DNA from: Alphaproteobacteria bacterium
GTDB lineage: Bacteria; Pseudomonadota; Alphaproteobacteria; Rhizobiales; Aestuariivirgaceae
Reading direction: 5' to 3'
Assembly (NCBI GenBank): GCA_020441605.1
Contig: JAGRLX010000062.1
Location: 6,425-35,677, forward strand
Length of the DNA stretch: 29,253 bases
Below the pieces are notes generated by a model. That model ran no database searches. It was given only the letters and a program-made list of their open reading frames with translations, and had not been told where the DNA came from. Shown here in pieces: positions 8,644-17,719 of the stretch (the stretch's first letter is position 1; each line of letters starts with the position of its first letter). Both the position numbers and the translations under genes were made by a program.

Positions 8644-8994
8644 TCAGCCGCAACGCGCCAGCATCCGCCATTTGGCATCGGCGTAGGCGGGCTCGCTCTG
8701 CAACTTGCCGCGCTGGCCGTCCGGGCAGGCGAAATATGCAAGGGAGGATGTCGCCAGCGCGACGGCGTCGTTGCGCTGCTTGGGGCCCATACCCGAAACC
8801 GCCATGTCAAAAAGGCCGGAACCGCCCTGCGGACTGAATTCCAGCTGATAGGTCTTGCCATTGTAGAAAATCGGTTCGGACCGGCTGGCGGTCTGGACCG
8901 CGGCCGGCCTGTCATTGGTGATCCGCACCGTGTTACCGGTCTTGCAGCCCGCCAGGGCGGCTGTGGAAATGGCAAGGAAGATATAACGGTTCAT
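8644..8994 (-). CDS. Small putative lipoprotein, function unknown
   Basis: A 116-residue protein starting at ATG 8994. It opens with a short hydrophobic signal and a lipobox LAGC with the lipidated cysteine at position 17, so it is probably an outer- or inner-membrane lipoprotein facing the periplasm. After this comes a domain of about 90 residues with two further cysteines (FACPDGQRG and the near-terminal LARCG) that could form a disulfide. I do not recognise a named family. It is convergent with the flavoprotein gene (13 bases apart) and divergent from the aminotransferase. Its gene has no co-directional neighbour, so it is probably a single transcription unit. Confidence 0.75.
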   Translation of the reverse strand: MNRYIFLAISTAALAGCKTGNTVRITNDRPAAVQTASRSEPIFYNGKTYQLEFSPQGGSGLFDMAVSGMGPKQRNDAVALATSSLAYFACPDGQRGKLQSEPAYADAKWRMLARCG

Positions 8995-9071
8995 GGGGCT
9001 CACGGATGTTGCGAGGCTTATGCCTGTGACGTCTCGACCAGGCAAGCGTTGCAAAGTATAGAGGCCCAATC

Positions 9072-10283
9072 ATGACCAACTTTGATCCCGCCGCCCTTCT
9101 CGCCCAGAGATCCCGCTCCGCCGACGAAGGCGCCATCATCCGCATGGCCCAGAAATCCCGAGATCTTCGGGCCCGCGGCATGGACGTCGTCAGCCTCACC
9201 GTCGGCGAGCCCGACTTCGACACGCCCGCCAGCATCCAGCAGGCCGCGACGGAGGCCATGAAGGCCGGGCACACCCACTACGCTCCTGTCGCCGGCCTGC
9301 CCGAACTGCGCAATGCCCTCTCACGGAAGCTCAGGACCGAAAACGGGCTCGATTATGCCGCCAATGAGATTTGCCTGGCCAACGGCGCCAAGCAGGCCAT
9401 CGCCAACGCCGTCTTGGCGCTAATCGAACCGGGCGACGAAGTGATCATGCTCGCGCCATTCTGGGTATCCTACGAGATCACGGTGCGCTTTGCTGGCGGT
9501 ACCCCGGTGGTGCTGACGGCAGGGGTAGATGAAGACTACAAGGTGCCCGCCGCGCGCATCGCCGCTGCCGTGACACCCCGCGCCAAGCTGTTGATCCTGA
9601 ACTCCCCCAGCAACCCGACCGGCGCCGTTTGGACGGCGGATGAACTGGCGGAGATCGCGGCAATCGTGCGGTCGCATCCGCGTCTGATGGTTCTGTCCGA
9701 CGAGATCTATGAATACATCATGTTCGACAGCAAGATGACCTCGATCGGGTCGCTGCCCGGCATGCGGGAACGCACCATCACCGTGAACGGCTTCTCGAAG
9801 GGCTTTGCCATGACCGGCTGGCGCCTGGGCTATGCCGCCGCCATGGAACCCCTGGCCAAGGCCATGACCCGCGTGCAGGGACTCATCTCGGCGGGCGCCA
9901 ATTGTTTCGTGCAGCATGCTGCACTTGCCGCTCTCGAGGGACCGCGCGACGATGTCGAACGCATGCGCCGGCGTTATCAGACCCGCCGCGACATGGTGCT
10001 TGCAGGGCTTCGCGCCATTCCAGGCGTGAAGATCGGTGATATCCCGGCGACTTTCTATGCCTTTCCGGATGTGTCAGCCCTCCTCGGCAAGAAGGCGGGC
10101 AACCATGTGCTGGATACCGCCGACGCCCTGTGCGACTGGCTGCTGGACGAGCATGGTGTGGCGATCGTGCCGGGCGGGGCCTTCGGCGCGCCCGGCTCGG
10201 TCCGTCTTTCCTTCGCAGCGAGCGAGGCCGATCTCGAAAAGGCCCTGGCCCGGCTGGCCAAGGCCCTGACCTCGCTCGGCTGA
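9072..10283 (+). CDS. Aspartate aminotransferase, class I/II (Ib type)
   Basis: A 403-residue PLP enzyme of fold type I. The Schiff-base lysine is K243 in NGFSKGFAMTGWRLGY. Other PLP contacts are N181 in NSPSNPTG, D210 and Y213 in LSDEIYEY, and R251. A late arginine in GSVRLSF would bind the substrate carboxylate. It resembles the alpha-proteobacterial and thermophile Ib aspartate aminotransferases, which transfer the amino group between aspartate and 2-oxoglutarate and sometimes act on prephenate. Its stop codon (10281-10283) directly abuts the stop of the RND pump gene on the other strand, with no spacer. Confidence 0.9.
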   Translation: MTNFDPAALLAQRSRSADEGAIIRMAQKSRDLRARGMDVVSLTVGEPDFDTPASIQQAATEAMKAGHTHYAPVAGLPELRNALSRKLRTENGLDYAANEICLANGAKQAIANAVLALIEPGDEVIMLAPFWVSYEITVRFAGGTPVVLTAGVDEDYKVPAARIAAAVTPRAKLLILNSPSNPTGAVWTADELAEIAAIVRSHPRLMVLSDEIYEYIMFDSKMTSIGSLPGMRERTITVNGFSKGFAMTGWRLGYAAAMEPLAKAMTRVQGLISAGANCFVQHAALAALEGPRDDVERMRRRYQTRRDMVLAGLRAIPGVKIGDIPATFYAFPDVSALLGKKAGNHVLDTADALCDWLLDEHGVAIVPGGAFGAPGSVRLSFAASEADLEKALARLAKALTSLG

Positions 10284-13200
10284 TTACTCCGCTGCTTCGC
10301 GCCGGCCGTTCTCGTCATTGGCCGGCCTCGAAACCACATCGGCCGCCAGTACGTCTGACTCGTTTTCCAGATCGTGCATGTGCCGCCGGTCACGGGCCAC
10401 ATAGGAATAGATCGCCGGCGTGATGAACAACGTGAACAGCGTGCCGATGGTCATGCCGGCGGCGATCACGATGCCGATGTCGAAACGGCTCTTGGCGCCT
10501 GCGCCGTTGGCCAGGAGCAACGGCACCACGCCGATCACCATGGCGGCAGTCGTCATCAGGATGGGACGCAGACGAACCGCCGCCGCTTCCTTGATCGCCA
10601 GATGTTTGTCGTAGCCCTTGGTCTCCTGCAGCTTGTTGGCGAATTCCACCATCAGAATGCCGTGCTTGGCAATGAGGCCGATCAGCGTCACCAGACCGAT
10701 CTGCGTGTAGATGTTGATGGTGCCCGACCCCAAGTTCACCGGCGGATTGTTCTGCATCATGCCGTTGACTTCACCCAGCACGAAGAGAACGAACAGGGCG
10801 CCAAACACCGTGGCCGGCAGGCCGATGAGAATCACGAAGGGATCGCGGAAACTCTCGAACTGGGCCGCCAGCACCAGATAGATGAGCAGCAGCGCCACAG
10901 CGAAGGTGATCGCCAGGGTATTGCCTTCCTTCACGAACTGGCGGCTCTCGCCCTTGAAGTCGTAGGACATGCCTTGCGGCATAATCTCGTCGGCCTTCTG
11001 CTTGAGGAACTCGATGCCCTCGCCGATGGTGCGGCCCGGGAAGGGCACGCCCTGCAGCATGGCCGAGTTAAGCTGCTGGAAGGTGGCAAGGCCGTTAGGC
11101 TGCACCGATTGTCCGACCGTGGTGAATGACGAGAGCGGCACCATGGTGCCGTCGACGGCCCGCACCCTGTAGCTCAGGATCTGGTCGATCGAGGCCCGTT
11201 CGGTACGCGGCACCTGGGGGATTACCTGGTAGCTGCGCCCTTGCACGGTGAAGCGGTTGACGTTGTTGCCGCCCAGCAGCGTGGCCAGCGTGCCACCGAT
11301 CTCGCGCATCGTTACGCCGAGTTTGTTGGCCCGATCCTTGTCGACGATGAGCTCCACCTGGGGCGTCTGGAAGCGAAGATCCGCGTTGGTGAAGATGAAG
11401 AGCCCGCTCTTCATCGCTTCGTTCTTGAGCGTGTCGAGCACCTCGGCAAGCCGCGTGTAGTCGCCGGGATAGGTGAGCACGAATTCGACCGGCAGTTCGC
11501 CAGCTCCAACCGGAATAGCCGACGGCGCGGTGGCGAAGACGCTGACGCCCGAGAGCTGTTTGAACTTGGGCTGCAGTTCGCCCATGACTGTCAGGTCGGA
11601 CCGGCTCCGCTCGTCCCAAGGCTTGAGGATAAGCCCCATGAAGGCCGAGTGCGAGTTGGGAAAACCATTGATGGCGAAGAGGTTCCGCTTCTCGGGAACG
11701 GCCAGGAACGTGTCGGTGAGATTGTCGGTATAGGTCGACAGGTAATCGAGGTTGGTGTGTTCCGGAGCGTTGATGAAGGCGAAGAGCACGCCCTGGTCTT
11801 CCGATGGCGCAAGCTGCCGGTTGATAGCGTTGTAGAGCACGCCCGAGAGAACCACCGTCAGCACGGCGATCCAGGCAAAGACCGAACGCTGCTTGATCGT
11901 GCCATCGAGCCGGCGCCGGTAGAAGCGCTGCAAGGCGCCGAACACCCGTTCCACCAGCCGCCCAAACCAGCTGAGCTTTTCATGCGGCTTCAGCATTTTC
12001 GATGTCATCATCGGCGACAGGGTGAGCGCGATGATACCTGACACCACCACCGCTCCCGCCAGCGTGAAGGCAAATTCGCGGAACAACGCGCCCGTAAGGC
12101 CTGTGGTGAACCCGATAGGCGTGTAGACCACCGCCAGCGTGATGGTCATGGCGATGATCGGGCCGGTGATCTCGCGCGCGCCCTTGATCGCGGCATCGAA
12201 GGGACGCATGCCCTCCTCGATATGGCGGTGAATGTTTTCAACCACCACGATCGCGTCGTCGACGACGAGGCCGATGGCCAGCACCAGCGCCAGCAGCGTC
12301 AGAAGATTGATGGAATAGCCGAGCGCCACCAGCACCAGCGCAACGCCGATCAGCGACAGCGGAATGGTGACCACCGGAATCAATGTCGAACGCAGATTGC
12401 CGAGGAATAGGAAGATGACGATGATGACGATGGCGCCGGCCTCGAGTAGCGTCATTCCTACTTCCTGGATCGAAGCATTGATGAACTGGGTCGCGTCATA
12501 AGCGATTCGCGCCTCGAGCCCGGTGGGCAGTCCGCGCTGGATTTCAGGCATGGCGTCCCGCACCGTCTTGATGACGGTGAGTGGATTGGCGTCGGGCGTC
12601 GTCTGGATGCCCATGAACACCGCCTTGAGGCCGTCGAAGGCAGAACTCGAATTGTAATTCTCAGGCCCCAGATCAACGGTCGCCACCTGCCCCAGCCTGA
12701 TGACCGTATCGCCACGCTGGGCGACCACCAGCTGCTCGAACTGCTCGGGTGTTTCGAGCGAGGTCTGGGCATTGATGTTCTTCTGGGTGAAGTCCGCCTT
12801 CACCTCGCCCGCCGCGGTAGTGAAGTTGTTTGCGGCGAGCGCGTTGCGCACATCGAGGGGCGTGATCGACAATGCGGCCATCTTGTCGGGATCGAGCCAC
12901 ACCCGCATGGCGAAAGTCGAACCGCCCAGAATGTCAGCGGCAGCCACACCATTAATCGCCTGCAGCTTGGGCTTCACCACGCGGTCGAGATAGTCGGAGA
13001 TCTGCGGCGCCGACATCGCCTCGCTCTTGAAGCTGATGTACATGAGCGCAAACCCGGCGCCCGTGGTGCGTTTCACCACCGGATCATTGGCGTCATCGGG
13101 CAGAATGCCCTTCACCTCGTTCACCTTGGACAGCACGTCAGCCAGGGCGCGGTCGGCATCCGCATCCAGCCGGAGCTTCAGGGTGATCGTCGATACGTTC

Positions 13201-13457
13201 TGCGACGACCGCGAATCGATCGTATCGACGCCCTCTGTCGATGCCACGGCCTGCTGCAGCGGCGTTGTAATGAAACCCTTGATCTGATCGGCATTGGCGC
13301 CCGGATAGACAGTGCGGATCTCGATCTTTGTGTCGGAGACCTCAGGGAACTGACGGATTGGCAGTTTCAGAACCGACTGGATGCCGGCGAGCAGAATGAG
13401 AAGACTGACCACGGTCGCAAGCACCGGGCGCTTCACGAAGATGTCGGTGAAATGCAT
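10284..13457 (-). CDS. RND multidrug efflux pump, inner-membrane permease
   Basis: A 1057-residue protein of full RND length with the standard layout: one N-terminal helix, a large periplasmic loop, six helices, a second loop and five or six more helices. The proton-relay acidic pair is D400-D401 in GLVVDDAIVVVENIHRH, and the matching lysine is in LIGLIAKHGILMVEFANK in the second half. It belongs to the HAE1 group (AcrB/MexB/MexF kin) and forms a homotrimer that exchanges drugs, dyes or metabolites for protons. It is the last gene of a minus-strand operon after a PadR regulator and the membrane fusion protein. No outer-membrane factor gene is in the window, so a TolC-like partner must be elsewhere. 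Its substrates are unknown. Confidence 0.95.
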   Translation of the reverse strand: MHFTDIFVKRPVLATVVSLLILLAGIQSVLKLPIRQFPEVSDTKIEIRTVYPGANADQIKGFITTPLQQAVASTEGVDTIDSRSSQNVSTITLKLRLDADADRALADVLSKVNEVKGILPDDANDPVVKRTTGAGFALMYISFKSEAMSAPQISDYLDRVVKPKLQAINGVAAADILGGSTFAMRVWLDPDKMAALSITPLDVRNALAANNFTTAAGEVKADFTQKNINAQTSLETPEQFEQLVVAQRGDTVIRLGQVATVDLGPENYNSSSAFDGLKAVFMGIQTTPDANPLTVIKTVRDAMPEIQRGLPTGLEARIAYDATQFINASIQEVGMTLLEAGAIVIIVIFLFLGNLRSTLIPVVTIPLSLIGVALVLVALGYSINLLTLLALVLAIGLVVDDAIVVVENIHRHIEEGMRPFDAAIKGAREITGPIIAMTITLAVVYTPIGFTTGLTGALFREFAFTLAGAVVVSGIIALTLSPMMTSKMLKPHEKLSWFGRLVERVFGALQRFYRRRLDGTIKQRSVFAWIAVLTVVLSGVLYNAINRQLAPSEDQGVLFAFINAPEHTNLDYLSTYTDNLTDTFLAVPEKRNLFAINGFPNSHSAFMGLILKPWDERSRSDLTVMGELQPKFKQLSGVSVFATAPSAIPVGAGELPVEFVLTYPGDYTRLAEVLDTLKNEAMKSGLFIFTNADLRFQTPQVELIVDKDRANKLGVTMREIGGTLATLLGGNNVNRFTVQGRSYQVIPQVPRTERASIDQILSYRVRAVDGTMVPLSSFTTVGQSVQPNGLATFQQLNSAMLQGVPFPGRTIGEGIEFLKQKADEIMPQGMSYDFKGESRQFVKEGNTLAITFAVALLLIYLVLAAQFESFRDPFVILIGLPATVFGALFVLFVLGEVNGMMQNNPPVNLGSGTINIYTQIGLVTLIGLIAKHGILMVEFANKLQETKGYDKHLAIKEAAAVRLRPILMTTAAMVIGVVPLLLANGAGAKSRFDIGIVIAAGMTIGTLFTLFITPAIYSYVARDRRHMHDLENESDVLAADVVSRPANDENGRREAAE

Positions 13458-13468
13458 GAAGCGCGGTC

Positions 13469-14611
13469 CTACTGGATGGTTTTGCTGTCTTGCAGCTTGA
13501 GGGCGATCGAATTGTCGACGATCACCTTGCTGCCCTGGTCGATCTTGTTGTGACCGGCCGTAACCACCTTGTCGCCGTCGGCAAGTCCGCTGACGATCTG
13601 CACCCGGCCGTCACGTACCGCGCCTGCCTTCACGAAACGGCGCTCGATGGCCAATTCCTCGGGCTTGGCATTGGGATCGAGCTTGGTGGCAGGCACCACC
13701 ACGAAGACGTTGTCGCCATAAAGCGAATAGGTGATGGCCGTCTGCGGCACGGTCACCACGGTCTCCGGCACACCGGAATCGACCAGCACATTGGCATACA
13801 TGCCGGGCACCAGCTTGCCATCCGGATTGTCGATGCTGGCGCGCACGGTGATCATCCGGCTGTCGTTCGAAACCCGTGCGTCGGTCGTCTTGATCTGCCC
13901 CCCGAACGTCTTGTCGGGATAGGCGTTGAAGGTTGCCGCCACCTGCAGGCCATCGGAGATCCGGCCGTAGTCGGCTTCCGTTACCTGGAAGTCGGCATAG
14001 ATGGGATCGGTCTTCTGAAGCCAGACGATCTTCTGGCCCGGAGCGACATAGCTGCCGACCGAGACCGCCCGCAGGCCAACCTGTCCATCCCACGGCGCAT
14101 AGATGAATTTCTGCGCCACGATGGCCCGCAGCCGGTCCATGCTGGCCTGCAGCGTGTCGCGCGTGGTTCGCAAATTGTCGAGCTCGGCGCGCGGCGAAAT
14201 GCCCTTGGCCACCAGCTTTTCCTTGCGCGCCAAGTCGGCCTCGGCATTCACCAGCTGCGAGGTGATCGAGCGCATGTCGGCTTCCTCGGTGGTGATGTCG
14301 AGCTGCACCATGAGCTGGCCCTTCCTCACCCTCTCGCCGGAGTCGAACTTGATCTCCTTGATGATTCCACCAACCTGCGGGGTGATGTCGATGCCTTCCG
14401 AGGCGACCAGGGTTCCGATGGCAGCAATTTGTGGCTGCCAGGAATCCGTGCGGGCGGGCTCAGCAGACACCGTTTCCGGAGGCCGCGGCGATCCGAGAAT
14501 GATCGTGGCCAGCATCTTGGGTTTGAAGTCGAAGGCATAGAAGCCGATCGCTCCGGCCAATCCGCCAAACACGATGGTTGCCAATAGGAAGTAAATAATA
14601 CGCCTGATCAT
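13469..14611 (-). CDS. RND efflux membrane fusion protein (periplasmic adaptor)
   Basis: A 380-residue adaptor. Residues about 5-27 are an uncleaved membrane anchor. The lipoyl/barrel-sandwich half-motifs are at about 66-100 (IGTLVASEGIDITPQVGG) and 170-200. Between them is a helical hairpin at about 108-166, rich in Glu, Leu and Arg, which contacts the outer-membrane channel. A beta-barrel domain follows at about 205-285, then a membrane-proximal domain. It has no lipobox, unlike AcrA. It links the RND permease to an outer-membrane factor. The gene is 11 bases before the RND gene and 17 bases after the PadR gene, all on the minus strand, consistent with one operon under PadR control. Confidence 0.93.
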   Translation of the reverse strand: MIRRIIYFLLATIVFGGLAGAIGFYAFDFKPKMLATIILGSPRPPETVSAEPARTDSWQPQIAAIGTLVASEGIDITPQVGGIIKEIKFDSGERVRKGQLMVQLDITTEEADMRSITSQLVNAEADLARKEKLVAKGISPRAELDNLRTTRDTLQASMDRLRAIVAQKFIYAPWDGQVGLRAVSVGSYVAPGQKIVWLQKTDPIYADFQVTEADYGRISDGLQVAATFNAYPDKTFGGQIKTTDARVSNDSRMITVRASIDNPDGKLVPGMYANVLVDSGVPETVVTVPQTAITYSLYGDNVFVVVPATKLDPNAKPEELAIERRFVKAGAVRDGRVQIVSGLADGDKVVTAGHNKIDQGSKVIVDNSIALKLQDSKTIQ

Positions 14612-14628
14612 GCTTTCGTTCCCGCACG

Positions 14629-15171
14629 CTACTCGGCTGCCTGCGCCCGATCTGGGCGCGTGAGTTCAGCCTTCTTTTCTTCCAGACACCTGACAGCGGC
14701 TGTCAGCACTGCCTCGCCGTAGTCGGCAACGAAGCGCGCCCCGGCATGGGGCTGCTCCGAACACCGGCACTCGGCAATACGGGCAAGATCGCCCGAAAGG
14801 TCACTCATCTGCTTGTCGATGGCCGCCAGCATCACATCCTTCGAAATGTATTGATGAAGCAGCATTTGAAACAGGAATTCCGACTTGTATTTGTCCTTGG
14901 CAGGCACAACCGCGATCGACTTCGCCAGCGCCAAACGGCCCAATTCGGTTATCGCGTAGACCTTCTTGTCCGGCTTCCCGGTCTGTTCCTCGGCCCTGAC
15001 AGTCAGAAGTCCCTCGCCCGCAAGCTGGGTCAGTGCCGGATAGATCGATCCGAAACTGGCATCGATGAAATGGCTGAACATGCCCTCTTCGATGCTCTTC
15101 TTGATTTCATAGCCCGAGGCTTCTCCGCTCGAGAGAATGCCAAGGCAAAGGGTTCTCACATTCATGGCCAT
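14629..15171 (-). CDS. PadR family transcriptional regulator
   Basis: A 180-residue protein of the PadR family from ATG 15171 (ATG 15165 is also possible; longer in-frame extensions run into the promoter region). The winged-helix domain covers about residues 3-90, with the characteristic GYEIKKSIEEG and FGSIYPALTQLAGEGLL, then a wing ending in KVYAITELGR. The C-terminal part is the Vir_act_alpha_C type dimerisation helix region. PadR proteins usually repress a neighbouring gene and lose DNA binding when a small molecule binds. It is the first gene of the operon with the RND adaptor and pump. The promoter just upstream overlaps inverted repeats, which suggests that it represses its own operon. 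Confidence 0.92.
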   Translation of the reverse strand: MAMNVRTLCLGILSSGEASGYEIKKSIEEGMFSHFIDASFGSIYPALTQLAGEGLLTVRAEEQTGKPDKKVYAITELGRLALAKSIAVVPAKDKYKSEFLFQMLLHQYISKDVMLAAIDKQMSDLSGDLARIAECRCSEQPHAGARFVADYGEAVLTAAVRCLEEKKAELTRPDRAQAAE

Positions 15172-15208
15172 GTGGCTGCAATATATTCCAGTTCGATAGA
15201 TGACGGGG

Positions 15209-15237
15209 CGATATATATCGATTTGATATACTGTCAA
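15209..15237 (-). promoter_or_regulatory. Promoter and likely PadR operator of the RND efflux operon
   Basis: On the minus strand a perfect TTGACA (15237-15232) is followed after 16 bases by TATATC (15215-15210), a plausible -35/-10 pair. The spacer and -10 hold a 12-base perfect palindrome (CGATATATATCG, 15209-15220) and an overlapping 6-5-6 inverted repeat (TATATC-GATTT-GATATA, 15214-15230). AT-rich dyads of this type are common PadR targets. A dimer bound here would block the promoter of its own operon. The call is from sequence pattern alone. Confidence 0.55.
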
Positions 15238-15362
15238 GCCCCATGCGCCCCATGGTTTCCACTGCCATGTCGGCTTGCTTGTCTTATCCCGAGCCAATGT
15301 CTAAGAATGAGGGGAAGTGGCGCCGGAAGTGCGCATGCAGATAAAATGGCAAAGGGGGGCTC

Positions 15363-16298
15363 ATGGAGTACTTTCTCCAGCAGCTGATCAATGGAATTAC
15401 ATTAGGGTCGATTTATGGCTTGATCGCCATCGGCTACACCATGGTCTATGGCATCATCGGAATGATCAACTTCGCCCATGGCGACGTATTCATGATTGGC
15501 GGCTTCGTGTCGCTGATTGCTATCGTATCGCTCGGGCTCACCGGCGGCAGTGGACTGTTTCTTATCATCCTGGCGCTGGTGCTTGTGGTCTTTATCGCCA
15601 TGATCATTGCCTCGGCCTTCAACTGGACGATAGAGCGGGTGGCCTACAGACCCTTGCGCGGGTCGTTCCGACTGGCGCCGCTGATCTCGGCGATCGGCAT
15701 GTCGATCGTACTGCAGGAATTCGTCCGCATCGCCCAGGACGGGCGTCCGAAGCCGCTGCAGCCGATCGTCACCGGGGGGCACGTCATCATGGAACGCGCT
15801 GCCGAGCATGGCGAATTCGTCGTCAGGCTGTCGAACATGCAGATCCTCATCATCCTCACCACTCTCGTGCTCATGGCCGTGTTCACGGCAATCATTACCA
15901 AGACGCCGCTTGGCCGCGCCCAGCGCTCCTGCGAACAGGACCGCAAGATGGCAGCGCTCCTCGGCATCGACGTGGACAAGACCATATCCATCACCTTCAT
16001 CATGGGCGCCGCACTGGCGGCGGTCGCCGGCATGATGTTCTTCCTCTATTACGGCGTGACCGATTTCTACGTGGGGTTCCTCGCCGGCGTTAAGGCCTTC
16101 ACCGCTGCAGTTCTGGGCGGCATCGGATCAATCCCCGGCGCCATGCTTGGTGGCATGGTGATCGGCCTCATCGAGGTCTTCTGGTCAGCCTATTTCTCGG
16201 TCGAATACAAGGACGTAGCCGCCTTTGCCATGCTCGCCGCCGTGCTGATCTTCCTGCCGCAGGGTATCCTCGGCAAGCCCGAAGTCGAGAAGGTGTAA
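15363..16298 (+). CDS. livH: Branched-chain amino acid ABC transporter permease LivH
   Basis: A 311-residue inner-membrane permease with about eight membrane segments, opening with [20 protein letters not shown], which is near-diagnostic for LivH. The coupling loop carries the modified EAA motif (about residues 188-212, ending in [12 protein letters not shown]) that contacts the ATPase. It pairs with LivM as the heterodimeric channel of a LIV-type importer for branched-chain or related amino acids. The start ATG follows a strong AAAGGGGGG ribosome site. It is the first gene of the operon livH-livM-livG-livF-DUF6867-substrate-binding protein. The leader of about 190 bases upstream is shared with the divergent PadR promoter region. 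Confidence 0.95.
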   Translation: MEYFLQQLINGITLGSIYGLIAIGYTMVYGIIGMINFAHGDVFMIGGFVSLIAIVSLGLTGGSGLFLIILALVLVVFIAMIIASAFNWTIERVAYRPLRGSFRLAPLISAIGMSIVLQEFVRIAQDGRPKPLQPIVTGGHVIMERAAEHGEFVVRLSNMQILIILTTLVLMAVFTAIITKTPLGRAQRSCEQDRKMAALLGIDVDKTISITFIMGAALAAVAGMMFFLYYGVTDFYVGFLAGVKAFTAAVLGGIGSIPGAMLGGMVIGLIEVFWSAYFSVEYKDVAAFAMLAAVLIFLPQGILGKPEVEKV

Positions 16299-16302
16299 TC
16301 CG

Positions 16303-17718
16303 ATGGCAAGCACTCCGAAATCGACCGAGTTGACTGCCGGGAACCGACCGCTCGACGCCGCCCATGTCATCAAGGACCTGGTGATCACCGCCCTCCTGTC
16401 GCTGGCCATCCTCGGTCCGATTGTTGGCCTCAAGACCGTCACCGCGACCGGGACCCTGGCATTGGTGCATCGCTGGGGGCTGGTTGCCGTTCTTATCGCC
16501 ATTGTCGTCGTCGGCCGCCTGCTCCACCACCTCTATGTGTGGAACAAGGCACAGGTTCCGGCGCGCCCGCCGTCCAAGGCTCCGGCGAAATCCACTGGGC
16601 GGGAATTGGCCATTGCCAAGTACCTCACCCCCATTCTGTTGCTGATCGCCGTCGCCTTGCCGTTTCTGGCCGGGATGACCGGGTCACGCGAGCGCCAGAT
16701 CATGGACCTGGCCATTCTGATCCTGACCTATATCATGCTGGGCTGGGGACTGAATATCGTGGTCGGCCTCGCCGGTCTTCTCGATCTCGGCTATGTCGCC
16801 TTCTATGCCGTCGGCGCCTATACCTATGCCCTTCTTGCCACCGTCTATTTTCCCCAGTGGTTCGGCGATGGCATCATTCCCTGGGCCTTCTTCATCACCC
16901 TGCCGGTCGCCGGGTTCCTCGCAGCACTCTGGGGCGTCATCCTGGGGTTTCCGGTGCTGCGGTTGCGCGGCGACTACCTCGCCATCGTGACCCTGGCTTT
17001 CGGCGAGATCATTCGCGTGATCCTGCTGAACTGGGTCGACTTCACCGGAGGCCCGAACGGCATCAGCGGCATTCCCCGGCCATCCTTCTTCGGCCTGCCA
17101 TTCGTTTCCGGTGAGGGGGGATTCGCGGCGGCCTTCGGCATTGAACACAAGCCGATCCACCGCATCGTGTTTCTTTACTATATTATCCTGATCTTGGCGC
17201 TGGTGACCAATCTGGTGACCATAAGGCTCCGCAAGCTACCGGTTGGCCGCGCCTGGGAGGCCCTGCGCGAGGATGAAATCGCCTGCCGTTCGCTGGGTAT
17301 CAACACCACCAACACCAAGCTGACGGCCTTCGCTATCGGCGCTATGTTCGGCGGTTTCGCCGGCAGTTTCTTCGCCACCCGCCAAGGCTTCATCAGTCCC
17401 GAATCATTTGTGTTCATGGAATCGGCCATCATTCTCGCCATCGTGGTATTGGGTGGCCTCGGCTCGCAGATCGGAGTCGTTTTCGCATCGATTGCCATCA
17501 TCGGCGCCTTCGAGGCCTTCCGCCAGCTTGACGTTCTGAAACAGGTCATGCCCGAGGGCTTCGATCCCGGCCAGTTCCGCATGCTGGCGGTCGGTCTCGC
17601 CATGGTGCTGATCATGCGTTGGAAACCGCGCGGATTCGTCACCAGACGCGATCCATCAGTCTATCTGAAGGAGAAAAAGTCCGTGTCAGGTGATTTTGTG
17701 GCCGAGGGGCACGGCTGA
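16303..17718 (+). CDS. livM: Branched-chain amino acid ABC transporter permease LivM
   Basis: A 471-residue permease, longer than E. coli LivM (about 425). Residues 1-115 form an N-terminal extension with two hydrophobic segments (about 23-42 and 55-75) and a basic Ala/Pro/Lys linker (about 84-102), like the N-terminal domain seen on many LivM proteins. The conserved permease starts near 130 ([20 protein letters not shown]). The EAA-type loop is [15 protein letters not shown], about residues 315-329. It is the partner of LivH in the inner membrane. The gene begins four bases after livH ends. The C-terminal tail from about 440 ([15 protein letters not shown]) is cytoplasmic and basic, then ends in an acidic stretch. 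Confidence 0.94.
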   Translation: MASTPKSTELTAGNRPLDAAHVIKDLVITALLSLAILGPIVGLKTVTATGTLALVHRWGLVAVLIAIVVVGRLLHHLYVWNKAQVPARPPSKAPAKSTGRELAIAKYLTPILLLIAVALPFLAGMTGSRERQIMDLAILILTYIMLGWGLNIVVGLAGLLDLGYVAFYAVGAYTYALLATVYFPQWFGDGIIPWAFFITLPVAGFLAALWGVILGFPVLRLRGDYLAIVTLAFGEIIRVILLNWVDFTGGPNGISGIPRPSFFGLPFVSGEGGFAAAFGIEHKPIHRIVFLYYIILILALVTNLVTIRLRKLPVGRAWEALREDEIACRSLGINTTNTKLTAFAIGAMFGGFAGSFFATRQGFISPESFVFMESAIILAIVVLGGLGSQIGVVFASIAIIGAFEAFRQLDVLKQVMPEGFDPGQFRMLAVGLAMVLIMRWKPRGFVTRRDPSVYLKEKKSVSGDFVAEGHG

Positions 17719-17719
17719 G

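Noticed and set aside
13490..14587. Open frame of 365 codons antisense to the membrane fusion protein
   Set aside because: It mirrors the adaptor gene almost end to end. The adaptor has clear lipoyl and hairpin domains; the antisense frame has none.
15279..15307. Possible livH promoter TTGTCT with TAAGAA at 17 bases
   Set aside because: Only about three of six positions of the -10 match. The region may hold the promoter, but the sequence does not single out this pair.
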